A stretch of DNA of 32,716 nucleotides, taken from positions 1 through 32,716 of the forward strand of contig CAIZKE010000099.1 of NCBI GenBank assembly GCA_903933475.1, given 5' to 3'. Source of the stretch: an uncultured Alphaproteobacteria bacterium (GTDB taxonomy: Bacteria; Pseudomonadota; Alphaproteobacteria; Caulobacterales; Caulobacteraceae). The stretch's first letter is position 1. Each line of letters opens with the position of its first letter. The translations under genes were made by a program, and so were the position numbers. Positions 19,272-28,446 of the stretch are shown one piece after another. Under the pieces are notes generated by a model. It was not told the DNA's origin and did not search any database. It was given only the letters and a program-made list of their open reading frames with translations.

Positions 19272-20200
19272 TGGGGCGGCGAAAAACGGGAGAGGCGATC
19301 TCGGGATGGCTCTGCCTGGACAAGCCCTACGACCTCACCTCAACCCAGGCCGTGGGGCGGATCCGGCGGGCCTTCAATGCCCAGAAAGCCGGACACGCAG
19401 GGACCCTGGATCCCCTCGCGACCGGGATCCTGCCCATCGCACTTGGCGAGGCGACCAAGACCGTCAGCTTCATGATGGACGCCGGGAAGACCTACCGTTT
19501 CACCATCGCCTGGGGCCGGACCACGACCACCCTGGATCGTGAGGGCGAGACCTCGGCTGCCTCCGACGTGCGGCCCAGCCTGGCCGAGACCGAAGCCGCC
19601 CTGCCGGCCTTCGTCGGTGAAATCGATCAGGTTCCACCCGCCTTTTCCGCCATCAAGGTGGCCGGCGAGCGCGCCTACGACCTCGCCCGGGCCGGCGAGA
19701 CCGTAGAGTTGGCTTCCCGCCGGGTGGTGATCCACAGGGCCCAGGTGACCGGCGCGCCAGACGCCGACCATGTCGACATCGAGATCGATTGCGGCAAGGG
19801 CGTCTATGTCCGCGCCATCGTCCGGGATCTGGCCGAACGCCTCGGCGCCTGCGGCCACGTCAGCGCCCTGAGGCGGACCCGGGTGGGACCCTTTACGGAG
19901 GCCCGGGCGATTACGCTGGAAAACCTTGAGGATCTGGGGCATAAGGCGCGCCTCTTGGAGGCCCTGCTTCCGGTCGAGACCGCCCTGGACGACATCCCGG
20001 TGCTGGCCGTGACCGCTGAAGACGCCTTCAGGCTCAAGCAGGGACGGCCCATCGTTCTCGTTCCCCGACAGGTTGAAGACCTGAAGGCCCGGCTCCCCGC
20101 CGGCGACCGGACGGTTTCAGCCCTGGCGGGCGGTTCGCTGGTGGCGCTCTGCGAGATGCGTATGGGACGGCTCGAACCCGTACGTGTCTTTCACCTCTGA
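19271..20200 (+). CDS. truB: tRNA pseudouridine(55) synthase TruB
   Basis: [52 protein letters not shown]. Confidence 0.97.
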   Translation: MGRRKTGEAISGWLCLDKPYDLTSTQAVGRIRRAFNAQKAGHAGTLDPLATGILPIALGEATKTVSFMMDAGKTYRFTIAWGRTTTTLDREGETSAASDVRPSLAETEAALPAFVGEIDQVPPAFSAIKVAGERAYDLARAGETVELASRRVVIHRAQVTGAPDADHVDIEIDCGKGVYVRAIVRDLAERLGACGHVSALRRTRVGPFTEARAITLENLEDLGHKARLLEALLPVETALDDIPVLAVTAEDAFRLKQGRPIVLVPRQVEDLKARLPAGDRTVSALAGGSLVALCEMRMGRLEPVRVFHL

Positions 20201-20219
20201 CCAGAGCGGAGACTGCACG

Positions 20220-20489
20220 ATGTCGATTACGCTGGAACGCAAGGCCGATCTTATCAAGACTCACGGCCGCTCCGAAGGCGATACCGGAGGCGCAGAGGTG
20301 CAGGTGGCCATCCTTTCTGAAAGGATTTCCAACCTGACTGAGCACTTCAAGAGCCACAAGAAAGACAACCATTCCCGTCGGGGCCTGCTGAAGATGGTGT
20401 CGCAACGCCGTCGTCTGCTGGATTACCTGAAGGCCTCTGACGCAGGTCGCTACCAGGCGATCATCGAGAAGCTCGGCCTGCGCCGCTAG
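20220..20489 (+). CDS. rpsO: 30S ribosomal protein S15
   Basis: [71 protein letters not shown]; start at 20220. Confidence 0.97.
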   Translation: MSITLERKADLIKTHGRSEGDTGGAEVQVAILSERISNLTEHFKSHKKDNHSRRGLLKMVSQRRRLLDYLKASDAGRYQAIIEKLGLRR

Positions 20490-20496
20490 ATCCCGG

Positions 20497-20522
20497 GCCC
20501 CCGACGGGGGCTTCGGCTTTTT
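20497..20522 (+). terminator. Rho-independent-like terminator after rpsO
   Basis: GCCCCC-gac-GGGGGC-ttcggc-TTTTT. Confidence 0.65.
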
Positions 20523-20611
20523 CACCGCCGCCCCCGCGACAGGCCGGGGGACCAGGGGGGGTGTGCGGAGGTCCATTCAGGGGCCTTCGTCCTACGTCGG
20601 GGGTTCAAAGA

Positions 20612-20648
20612 AAATCCTCACCGCGCCTGTCGTTCCTGGAGAGGATTT
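20612..20648 (+). promoter_or_regulatory. Stem-loop candidate in pnp 5' leader
   Basis: AAATCCTC (20612-20619) and GAGGATTT (20641-20648), a perfect 8-bp inverted repeat with 21-nt loop, 65 nt upstream of the pnp ATG. Confidence 0.45.
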
Positions 20649-20712
20649 CGGTCGTCCGACGCCCTGTCCGTCCCCGTTGGGAATACGCCCGCGGGAGAAG
20701 AAAGAAGCCAAA

Positions 20713-22857
20713 ATGTTCGATATCAAGAGAAAAACCATCGAGTGGGGCGGTCGCATGCTGACCCTCGAAGCCGGCCGCATGGCCCGCCAGGCCGACGGTT
20801 CGGTTCTGGCCACCTACGGCGAGACCATGGTGCTGGCCACCGCTGTCTTCGCCAAGAGCGCCAAGCCCGGGCAGGACTTCTTCCCCCTGACCGTGAACTA
20901 CCAGGAGAAGTACTATGCCGCGGGCAAGATCCCCGGCTCCTTCCCCCGCCGCGAAGCCGCGCCGAGCCAGAAGGAAACCCTGACGTCGCGCCTGATCGAC
21001 CGTCCGATCCGGCCGCTGTTCATCGAGGGCTTCAAGAACGAGGTCCAGGTGGTCACCACCGTCCTGGCCCACGACCTCGAGAATGATCCCGACATCGTCG
21101 CACTGGTGGCTGCCTCAGCCGCCCTCGTGCTGTCCGGGGCACCCTTCATGGGCCCGATCGGCGGCGCGCGCATTGGCTACATCAACGGCGAGTACATCCT
21201 CAACCCGACCCTCGACCAGATGAAGGAATCGGCGATGGACCTGGTCGTCGCTGGAACCAGCGACGCTGTCATGATGGTCGAGTCCGAGATCCAGGAGCTC
21301 TCCGAAGAGGTGGTCCTGGGCGGCGTCACCTTCGCCCACAGGTCGATGCAGCCGGTGATCGACGCGATCATCGAGCTGGCCGAGCATGCCGCCAAGGAGC
21401 CCTTCGAGTTCACCGCCGACGACACCGAGGCCCTGAAGGCCGAGGCCCGGAAGCTGGTGGGCGCAGACATGGCCGCCGCCTACAAGATCGTTGCCAAGGG
21501 CCAGCGCCAGGACGCCGTCGGCCTGGCCAAGGCCAAGGCCTCGGCCGCCCTGGCCAAGTCCGACGCCAACCCCGCCGGCGCGGACAGCCAGAAGCTGGCA
21601 GGCGTGCTGAAGGAGCTCGAGGCTGAGGTCGTTCGCCGTAATATTATCGAGACGGGCATCCGCATCGATGGCCGGACGGTCGACAAGGTCCGCCCCATCG
21701 TCTCGGAGGTCGGTGTCCTGACCCGGGCCCACGGCTCGGCCCTGTTCACCCGCGGCGAAACCCAGGCCCTGGTGGTCGCCACCCTGGGTACCGGCGACGA
21801 CGAGCAGATGATGGACGTCCTCGAAGGCAAGTACTACGAGCGCTTCCTGCTGCACTACAACTTCCCCCCCTTCAGCGTCGGCGAGACCGGCCGGATGGGC
21901 GCCCCCGGGCGGCGGGAAGTGGGTCACGGCAAGCTGGCCTGGCGGGCCATCCGCCCCATGCTGCCGCCGCATGACGAGTTCCCCTACACCATTCGCCTGG
22001 TCTCCGAGATCCTGGAGTCCAACGGATCCTCCTCCATGGCCTCAGTGTGCGGATCGTCCCTGGCCCTGATGGATGCCGGCGTGCCCCTGAAGAAGCCCGT
22101 CAGCGGCATCGCCATGGGCCTGATCCTCGAGAAGGATGGCTTCGCGGTCCTCTCCGACATCCTGGGCGACGAAGACCACCTCGGCGACATGGACTTCAAG
22201 GTGGCCGGGACCGAGGACGGGATCACCTCCCTCCAGATGGACATCAAGATCGCCGGGATCACCGAGGAGATCATGCGCAAGGCGCTGGAGCAGGCCAAGG
22301 ACGGCCGCCAGCACATCCTGGGCGAAATGGCCAAGGCCATGGAGGCCCCGCGCGCTGAGCTCGGGGAATTCGCGCCCAAGATCGAGACCATCAAGATCCC
22401 GGTGGACAAGATCCGCGAAGTGATCGGCTCGGGCGGCAAGGTGATCCGCGAGATCACCGCCGAAACCGGCGCCAAGGTCGATATCGGCGAAGATGGCACC
22501 ATCCGCATCGCCGCGGCCGACCAGGCCAAGATCGACGCGGCCCGCGACTGGATCAAGTCGATCGCCTCGGAGCCCGAACTGGGCGCCATCTACACCGGCA
22601 AGGTCGTGAAGATCGTCGACTTCGGCGCCTTCGTGAACTTCTTCGGCGCCAAGGATGGCCTGGTCCACGTGAGCCAGATCTCAAGCGATCGGGTCAACAA
22701 GGTCTCCGACGTCCTGCAGGAAGGCCAGTCTGTGAAGGTCAAGCTTCTCGGCTTCGACGACCGGGGCAAGACCCGTCTGTCGATGAAGGTCGTCGACCAG
22801 GAGACGGGCGAGGACCTGTCCAAGAAAGAAGGCGCTGAAGCGGACGCCGAAGGCTGA
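20713..22857 (+). CDS. pnp: Polyribonucleotide nucleotidyltransferase (PNPase)
   Basis: [45 protein letters not shown]; two RNase PH domains, KH ([25 protein letters not shown]) and S1 ([30 protein letters not shown]). Confidence 0.97.
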   Translation: MFDIKRKTIEWGGRMLTLEAGRMARQADGSVLATYGETMVLATAVFAKSAKPGQDFFPLTVNYQEKYYAAGKIPGSFPRREAAPSQKETLTSRLIDRPIRPLFIEGFKNEVQVVTTVLAHDLENDPDIVALVAASAALVLSGAPFMGPIGGARIGYINGEYILNPTLDQMKESAMDLVVAGTSDAVMMVESEIQELSEEVVLGGVTFAHRSMQPVIDAIIELAEHAAKEPFEFTADDTEALKAEARKLVGADMAAAYKIVAKGQRQDAVGLAKAKASAALAKSDANPAGADSQKLAGVLKELEAEVVRRNIIETGIRIDGRTVDKVRPIVSEVGVLTRAHGSALFTRGETQALVVATLGTGDDEQMMDVLEGKYYERFLLHYNFPPFSVGETGRMGAPGRREVGHGKLAWRAIRPMLPPHDEFPYTIRLVSEILESNGSSSMASVCGSSLALMDAGVPLKKPVSGIAMGLILEKDGFAVLSDILGDEDHLGDMDFKVAGTEDGITSLQMDIKIAGITEEIMRKALEQAKDGRQHILGEMAKAMEAPRAELGEFAPKIETIKIPVDKIREVIGSGGKVIREITAETGAKVDIGEDGTIRIAAADQAKIDAARDWIKSIASEPELGAIYTGKVVKIVDFGAFVNFFGAKDGLVHVSQISSDRVNKVSDVLQEGQSVKVKLLGFDDRGKTRLSMKVVDQETGEDLSKKEGAEADAEG

Positions 22858-22883
22858 TCGGACCTCCAGGTCCAGGACTTCAG

Positions 22884-22913
22884 GGGCGGCCGGAGCGATC
22901 CAGCCGCCCTTTT
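22884..22913 (+). terminator. Intrinsic terminator after pnp
   Basis: GGGCGGC-cGGAgcgaTCCa-GCCGCCC-TTTT. Confidence 0.75.
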
Positions 22914-23100
22914 CATGGCCGCAAGGTGGCTGTAGGGTCGGTCCCGGGTCCGCAGTTCACCCAGGCGTCGCCGCCCCGTCAGGGGAGCTAGACCTGCGAA
23001 GCTAGACTTGATCACACCCTGCCGCTCTCATTCCGCGCCAGGTCGAAGCCGGCGACCCCGACACCGCCCTCCCGGGCCAGGCGCAGCACGAGGACGCGTG

Positions 23101-23640
23101 ATGCCCAGAACCTTCCTGCCCTTTGCGGTCGACGACATCTCGGCCCTGGCCCGGTCCCTGCGGGACCAGCTCGCCACCCGGACGGAACCCCCCGGCCATG
23201 TCGAAATGCTGAACATGCTCGCCCGGGGGGCTGGTGACCGGAACTTCCAGCAGTTCCGGGCACGGACCACCACCGGCGCCGTGCCGCCGAACCCGGCACA
23301 GGGTCCGGAGCCGAATCTCGCCCAGGTCGAGCGCACCGCCCGCCATTTCGACACCGAGGGATGCCTGGCAACCTGGCCGGCGAAGACCTCCCTGCAGTTG
23401 CTGGCCTTGTGGGGCCTTTGGTCACGGATACCCGCCGAGACCCTCTTCTCGGAGGTCGGGTTCAACCAGAGGCTCAACGCGATCAGCCGGATCGGCGATC
23501 CCGCCCTGCTGCGCCGCTCGATGGTCCATGCAGGCCTGGTGTCGCGCACGGAGGATTGCCGGGATTACCGGAGGATCGAGCAGCCGCCGCCACCCGAGGC
23601 CCTGGCCCTCATCCGCCGGCTGGGCGCTGGGCCAGCCTGA
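23101..23640 (+). CDS. DUF2087 domain-containing protein
   Basis: C-terminal LWSRIPAETLFSEVGFNQRLNAISRIGDPALLRRSMVHAGLVSRTEDCRDYRRIEQPP matches the DUF2087 pattern; start ATG 23101 preferred over 23008. Confidence 0.7.
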   Translation: MPRTFLPFAVDDISALARSLRDQLATRTEPPGHVEMLNMLARGAGDRNFQQFRARTTTGAVPPNPAQGPEPNLAQVERTARHFDTEGCLATWPAKTSLQLLALWGLWSRIPAETLFSEVGFNQRLNAISRIGDPALLRRSMVHAGLVSRTEDCRDYRRIEQPPPPEALALIRRLGAGPA

Positions 23641-23649
23641 GGACGAGGA

Positions 23650-25113
23650 TCAGCTACGCAGCTTGCGGATGATGGTGTCCAGGTCGCGGGCGAGGACCGG
23701 ATCATCCTGCTTGAGCGCCTCTATGCGACGGACTGCATGAAGAACGGTGGTGTGGTCGCGCCCTCCGAACCGGCGGCCGATGTCCGGCAGGGACCGGGTG
23801 GTGATCTGCTTGGCGATCCACATGGCGGCCTGCCGGGGACGGGCGACGACGCGGGCCCGGCGCTCGGAGATGATGTCCGCCTGCTTCAGCCCGTAGTGCT
23901 CGGCCACGGCCTTCTGGATCTGGTCGACCGTCACCCGCTTCTCGCTGCAGGCCAGGTGCGGGCGCAGGATGGCCTGGGCCTCGTCGAGCCCGAGGCGGGC
24001 GATGTCGCCGCCGACCCGCGCCACCAGGGTGTTCAGCGCGCCCTCAAGCTCCCGGACGGAGTCGGTGAACCGGTCGGCGAGGAACTGGAGGACCTCAGCG
24101 CGTGCCGAGGGCAGGAATTCGCCCGCCTGGGCGAGCACGGCCAGCTTCCGCTCAAGAATGCCCAGACGCAGGGCACCGTCCGCAGGTTCAATCCCGCACA
24201 CCAGGCCTGACTGGAGGTGAGACCTGAGACGCGGATCCATCTCCGAAAGCTCGGAGGGAGAGCGATCGGCTGTCAGGACGACCCGCCGGCCATCCTCGAT
24301 CAGGGCTATCAGGGTGTGGAAGAGCTCTTCCTGCGTCGTCGGCTTGCCCGCGACAAACTGGACGTCGTCGATCAGAAGAAGGTCCGCATTGCGGAGCTCT
24401 GCCTTGAAGGCCGCGGTCTGCCGGTCCTGGATCGCCCGGACGAAGGTCGAGGTGAAGCGCTCGGCCGTCAGGTAGACCACGCGGCGATCCCCGCCGGTTT
24501 GCATGGCCTCCCAGGCCAGGGCGTTCAGGAGATGGGTCTTCCCGAAGCCGTAAGGGCCGTGGAAGAGGACGGGATTGAAATGACCGTCCGCCCAGGAGGC
24601 GACCCGGCGGGCCACGGCAAAGGCGAACTCGTTGGAGGGCCCGGGCACGAAACTGTCGAAGCTGAAGCGGTCCTGCAGGCCCTGCTGGCGGGCGACAGAC
24701 GGCGTCGGGCGAGGCGAAGGCATCTCCGGTTCGGACCGTCGGGCCTCAGGCGCGGGGCGGGCAACCTGCGGGGCAGGGGGTGTCGCGGCGGGAGCCGGCC
24801 CCTGGCCTTCGAACTCCATGCGGGATTTCAGGGCGAGGCTACGGCCCATGGGGTCATTCTGCGCCCAGAGTTCGCCGATCCGCCTCCAGGCGTGGCGACG
24901 AATCCAGTCGCGGGCAACGCCTGTGGCGGCCACGAGGCAGACGTCTCCGCCCTCTTGCTCACGCAGGGAGGCCTGGCTCAGCCAGGAGCCGAACGTGGCC
25001 TCACCAAGTTCGTGGCGGAGAATCTGGCAGGTCTTGCTCCACGCTTCCCCCGAAACCGCATCCTTGGACCCGCTCCCGCCCCCGCTCGCCATATTCAGCC
25101 CGTCCTGACCCAT
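23650..25113 (-). CDS. dnaA: Chromosomal replication initiator protein DnaA
   Basis: LHGPYGFGKTHLLNALAWEA-type Walker A, LLLIDDVQFVAGK, RFGGRDHTTVLHAVRRIE DnaA signature; very similar to Caulobacter DnaA as remembered. Start 25113 (MGQDGLN, GGAAG RBS) or 25092 (MASGGG); the ORF track extends to 25197. Confidence 0.97.
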   Translation of the reverse strand: MGQDGLNMASGGGSGSKDAVSGEAWSKTCQILRHELGEATFGSWLSQASLREQEGGDVCLVAATGVARDWIRRHAWRRIGELWAQNDPMGRSLALKSRMEFEGQGPAPAATPPAPQVARPAPEARRSEPEMPSPRPTPSVARQQGLQDRFSFDSFVPGPSNEFAFAVARRVASWADGHFNPVLFHGPYGFGKTHLLNALAWEAMQTGGDRRVVYLTAERFTSTFVRAIQDRQTAAFKAELRNADLLLIDDVQFVAGKPTTQEELFHTLIALIEDGRRVVLTADRSPSELSEMDPRLRSHLQSGLVCGIEPADGALRLGILERKLAVLAQAGEFLPSARAEVLQFLADRFTDSVRELEGALNTLVARVGGDIARLGLDEAQAILRPHLACSEKRVTVDQIQKAVAEHYGLKQADIISERRARVVARPRQAAMWIAKQITTRSLPDIGRRFGGRDHTTVLHAVRRIEALKQDDPVLARDLDTIIRKLRS

Positions 25114-25248
25114 TGGAGGCTTCCGCGCCAAGAGCGCCGGAGGCCACTTCAATACCGCGCAAAAGCGCCCTCGCGCTGCGGAACACAGAGGTCCCAACAG
25201 CTGTTTTTTCGATCTCGAGGTCGCTTGGAAATACGCTTTACGAGCCCA

Positions 25249-25276
25249 ACACTAGCCCCGGAGAGGGGCCGGTCAA
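25249..25276 (-). promoter_or_regulatory. Candidate dnaA promoter
   Basis: Minus strand TTGACC (25276-25271) - 16 nt - TAGTGT (25254-25249); implies a ~130-150 nt leader. Confidence 0.45.
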
Positions 25277-25280
25277 CGGA

Positions 25281-25317
25281 GATTCTTTGCGGCTTCTGCG
25301 GATATTTTCGTTGACTC
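25281..25317. promoter_or_regulatory. Two CcrM-type GANTC sites upstream of dnaA
   Basis: GATTC at 25281-25285 (5 bp upstream of the candidate -35) and GACTC at 25313-25317. Confidence 0.6.
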
Positions 25318-25416
25318 TGAGAAAGCCAAATTCCTTAAGGCCCTGCAGTTTTCACGGTCCATTTCGGGACGTTTCAGAGGGGTAACACGTCCGTGTACCC
25401 CCTGTCCCGATACGAC

Positions 25417-25443
25417 AAAGCCCCGCCGAGGGCGGGGCTTTTT
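25417..25443. terminator. Bidirectional-looking terminator between rpsT and dnaA
   Basis: AAAGCCCCGCC-gag-GGCGGGGCTTT perfect 11-bp stem, flanking A/T tracts. Confidence 0.8.
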
Positions 25444-25474
25444 CTTGAATTAATTCAGTGTTTTAGTCTGAAAC

Positions 25475-25489
25475 GGCCCAAAATGGGCC
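25475..25489 (-). other. Short perfect hairpin directly after the rpsT stop
   Basis: GGCCCA-aaa-TGGGCC. Confidence 0.5.
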
Positions 25490-25496
25490 AGCCGCC

Positions 25497-25766
25497 TCAG
25501 GCGGCTGCGACCTTGCGCAGGCGGGCCGCCAGGCGGGACACCTTGCGCGAGCCCGTATTGTGATGGACGACGCCCTTGGATACCGCTCGCATCAGCTCGG
25601 ACTCTGCAGCCACAAAGGCCGTCTTTGCGGCAGTAAGGTCGCCTGAGGCGATGGCCTCTTCAAACTTGCGCAAGAAAGTCCGGACGCGCGATCGGCGCGC
25701 CTTGTTGACTTCCGTGCGGCGGGCGATCTTGCGGACTGCCTTCCGGGCGCCGGGATTGTTGGCCAT
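25497..25766 (-). CDS. rpsT: 30S ribosomal protein S20
   Basis: [43 protein letters not shown]...[19 protein letters not shown]. Confidence 0.96.
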   Translation of the reverse strand: MANNPGARKAVRKIARRTEVNKARRSRVRTFLRKFEEAIASGDLTAAKTAFVAAESELMRAVSKGVVHHNTGSRKVSRLAARLRKVAAA

Positions 25767-25830
25767 GCTTCAGCTCTCAATGCGGTACGCCAGCGCCCCA
25801 CCCGGGACGCCAGCCGAAATTGGAGGCGCG

Positions 25831-25859
25831 GATATACGGGAAGGCGTCCGGCGGGTCAA
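25831..25859 (-). promoter_or_regulatory. Candidate sigma70-type promoter of rpsT
   Basis: Minus strand TTGACC (25859-25854) - 17 nt - TATATC (25836-25831), close to consensus. Confidence 0.65.
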
Positions 25860-25876
25860 TGCGCGGAAGGGCGTCT

Positions 25877-26650
25877 TCAGCGTCCCCTGAACGCCGGCGT
25901 CCGCTTTTCGATGAAGGCCGCCATGCCCTCCTTCTGATCCTCGAAGGCAAACAGCGAGTGGAACAGCCGGCGCTCCATGGCCACACCTGCGGAAAGGGTG
26001 GTTTCATAGGCCGCGTCGACCAGCTCCTTGTTCATCATCACCGCGAGGGGAGACTGCCCGGCGATCCGGGTGGCGGCCTCAAGGGCCTCGGGGACCAGGC
26101 GGTCGACGGGGACCACGCGGGACACCAGGCCCGAGCGCTCAGCCTCGGCCGCATCCATCATCCGGGCCGTCAGGATCATGTCCATCGCCTTGGACTTGCC
26201 GACCAGGCGGGTGAGCCTCTGAGTGCCCCCAATCCCGGGCATGACGCCGAGGTTGATCTCGGGCTGGCCGAACCTTGCGGTCTCTGAGGCGATGATGAAG
26301 TCGCAGAGCATGGCGAGCTCGCATCCACCGCCAAGGGCGTAACCGGACACGGCGGCGATCATCGGCTTGCGGCGGGCCTCGATCCGGCGCGCCGCAGGGC
26401 CGAAGACGTCTGCGAAAAACATGTCCGCATAGGACTTGTCCGACATCTCCTTGATGTCGGCCCCGGCGGCGAAGGCTCGGTCGGACCCGGTGAGGACCAG
26501 GCAACGCACTTCAGGATCAGCCTCCGCTGCATCCAGAGCCTGGCACAGTTCGGCAAGGAGGCGGTTGTTCAGGGCGTTGAGGGCCTCCGGCCGGTTCAGG
26601 CGGATCAGCCCGACCGCATCGTGCTGTTCAACAATCAGGGTCTCATAGGC
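25877..26650 (-). CDS. Enoyl-CoA hydratase/isomerase
   Basis: [73 protein letters not shown]; start MAYETL 26650 (or 26668). Confidence 0.95.
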   Translation of the reverse strand, partial: AYETLIVEQHDAVGLIRLNRPEALNALNNRLLAELCQALDAAEADPEVRCLVLTGSDRAFAAGADIKEMSDKSYADMFFADVFGPAARRIEARRKPMIAAVSGYALGGGCELAMLCDFIIASETARFGQPEINLGVMPGIGGTQRLTRLVGKSKAMDMILTARMMDAAEAERSGLVSRVVPVDRLVPEALEAATRIAGQSPLAVMMNKELVDAAYETTLSAGVAMERRLFHSLFAFEDQKEGMAAFIEKRTPAFRGR

Positions 26651-26722
26651 CATCTGGAACTCCCGCATGCATCCTGCCGTCCTTTAGGGGGATGGGCGCG
26701 AGCCGCCAAGGGGCTGGCAGCC

Positions 26723-27583
26723 TCACCGCTGGCAGGCGGCACACCAGAAGGTCGACCGCCCGGCCTGGATCCGCCGCTGGATCACCCCGCTGCAGCCCGG
26801 GTTTGTGCAGGCCTCGCCTTCGCGGTCGTAGGCGCGGAAGCTGTGCTGGAAATAGCCAAGGGCGCCATCCGCTGCGGCGAAGTCCCGCAAGGTCGAGCCG
26901 CCCGCCTCGATGGCCCGCTCCAGTACCACCTTGACCGTTCCCGCCAGCAGATCCAGCCGTGGGCGGGACACGCGACCCGCCGGGCGGAAGGGTGAGATTC
27001 GCGCCGCGTGCAGGGCTTCGCAGACATAGATATTCCCCAGGCCCGCCACCGTGCGCTGGTCAAGCAGGAGCGTCTTGGGGCCCTGCCGGCGACCTTGAAA
27101 GACCGCAGCGAGCCGGGCGCCATCAAAGTCGCCGGACAGGGGTTCCGGGCCCATGGCGGCGAACCAGGGATGGGTCCCGAGGTGGTCAGTGGGGATGAGC
27201 CCCATGAAGCCGAACCGACGGGGATCGTGATAGACGATCCGCCCACCGGACCCGGTCTCGAAGACCACATGGTCGTGCCGGGGATCGTCGCTGGATGCAC
27301 GGTGGAAGCGGCCAGGCTCGGTGGCGGCGGGCCCCTCAATGCGGAACCGGCCGCTCATCCCCAGGTGGGAGACCAGGGTCTCGCTCCGGTCCAGGTCCAC
27401 GAGCAGGTACTTGGCCCTGCGCCTCAGTCCCGTGACCCTCGCCCCCACGAGGCGCTGGACGAAGCCTTCGGGGAAGGGAAACCGCAGATCGGGCCGGCGG
27501 GCCTCCACGCGGACGAGCCTCTCCCCCTCGAGGACCGGCGCAAGGCCCCGGCGGACGGTTTCGACTTCCGGCAGTTCAGGCAT
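26723..27583 (-). CDS. mutM: Formamidopyrimidine-DNA glycosylase
   Basis: MPELPEVETVRRGLAPVLEG...GLGNIYVCEALHAARISPFRPA, C-terminal zinc finger C-TNPGC...FWCAACQR; start ATG 27583, well inside the longer ORF-track call. Confidence 0.96.
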   Translation of the reverse strand: MPELPEVETVRRGLAPVLEGERLVRVEARRPDLRFPFPEGFVQRLVGARVTGLRRRAKYLLVDLDRSETLVSHLGMSGRFRIEGPAATEPGRFHRASSDDPRHDHVVFETGSGGRIVYHDPRRFGFMGLIPTDHLGTHPWFAAMGPEPLSGDFDGARLAAVFQGRRQGPKTLLLDQRTVAGLGNIYVCEALHAARISPFRPAGRVSRPRLDLLAGTVKVVLERAIEAGGSTLRDFAAADGALGYFQHSFRAYDREGEACTNPGCSGVIQRRIQAGRSTFWCAACQR

Positions 27584-27694
27584 GGCGTCTGCGTCGCATG
27601 GAGCGGCCAACGGGGCAACCGGGCGGCAGGGCCCGCTCCCGGGATTCGCGCGAAGCCGCTTTCCCGCCGGCTCCCGGCGTTCTAAGAGCCCGAC

Positions 27695-28444
27695 ATGAGC
27701 GCGACCTTCGGATTCCGGGACGTCGATCCCCGCGAGAAGCCCGGCCTGGTCCGGGGCGTCTTCGACCGTGTCGCAAGCCGCTACGACCTGATGAACGACG
27801 TGATGAGCGCGGGCGTGCACCGGCTCTGGAAGGACGCGACGGCGGCCCGGCTCAATCCCCAGCCTGGCGAGACCATCATCGACTGCGCCGGCGGCACGGG
27901 CGACATGGCCCGCCGCTTTGCCGACCTTGCCCGGCGCGCCCGCCAACGCCGGGGTGGCGACGACGCCAGGATCCTGGTGGTGGACTACAATGCTGAAATG
28001 ATCGCTGCAGGCCGAAGTCGCGGTCTGTCGCCCGAGATCGCCTGGGCGGTCGGCGACGCCCAGGGCCTGCCCCTGCCTGACGGCTGCGCCGACGCCTACG
28101 TGATCAGCTTTGGCATTCGCAATGTTACCGATATCCCGGCGGCCCTGCGTGAGGCCCGGCGGGTGCTGAAGCCCGGCGGCCGGTTCCTGTGCCTGGAGTT
28201 CTCGCGCCCCCCGGCACCGGCCCTGGCGCGCCTGTACGACGCGTATTCCTTCCGGGTCATTCCCTTCATGGGCGAGCAGATCGCCGGGGACCGGGAGTCC
28301 TACCAGTACCTGGTCGAGAGCATCCGCCGCTTCCCCGACCAGAAGACCTTCCAGTCCCTGATCGAGGCCGCAGGATTCCGGCGGGCGGGCTACACCAACT
28401 TCACCGGCGGCGTGGCGGCCCTGCACCACGGCTGGGCGGTCTGA
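27695..28444 (+). CDS. ubiE: Ubiquinone/menaquinone C-methyltransferase UbiE
   Basis: [67 protein letters not shown]. Confidence 0.96.
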   Translation: MSATFGFRDVDPREKPGLVRGVFDRVASRYDLMNDVMSAGVHRLWKDATAARLNPQPGETIIDCAGGTGDMARRFADLARRARQRRGGDDARILVVDYNAEMIAAGRSRGLSPEIAWAVGDAQGLPLPDGCADAYVISFGIRNVTDIPAALREARRVLKPGGRFLCLEFSRPPAPALARLYDAYSFRVIPFMGEQIAGDRESYQYLVESIRRFPDQKTFQSLIEAAGFRRAGYTNFTGGVAALHHGWAV

Positions 28445-28446
28445 CC

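Noticed and set aside
25200-25496. rpsT-dnaA intergenic region as replication origin
   Set aside because: AT-richer and next to dnaA, but only one degenerate DnaA-box-like 9-mer is visible; in Caulobacter relatives the origin is not at dnaA.
27584-28429. N-terminal extension of the 568-aa minus ORF containing mutM
   Set aside because: MPELPEVETVRRG is the true MutM N-terminus (ATG 27583); the rest is antisense to ubiE.
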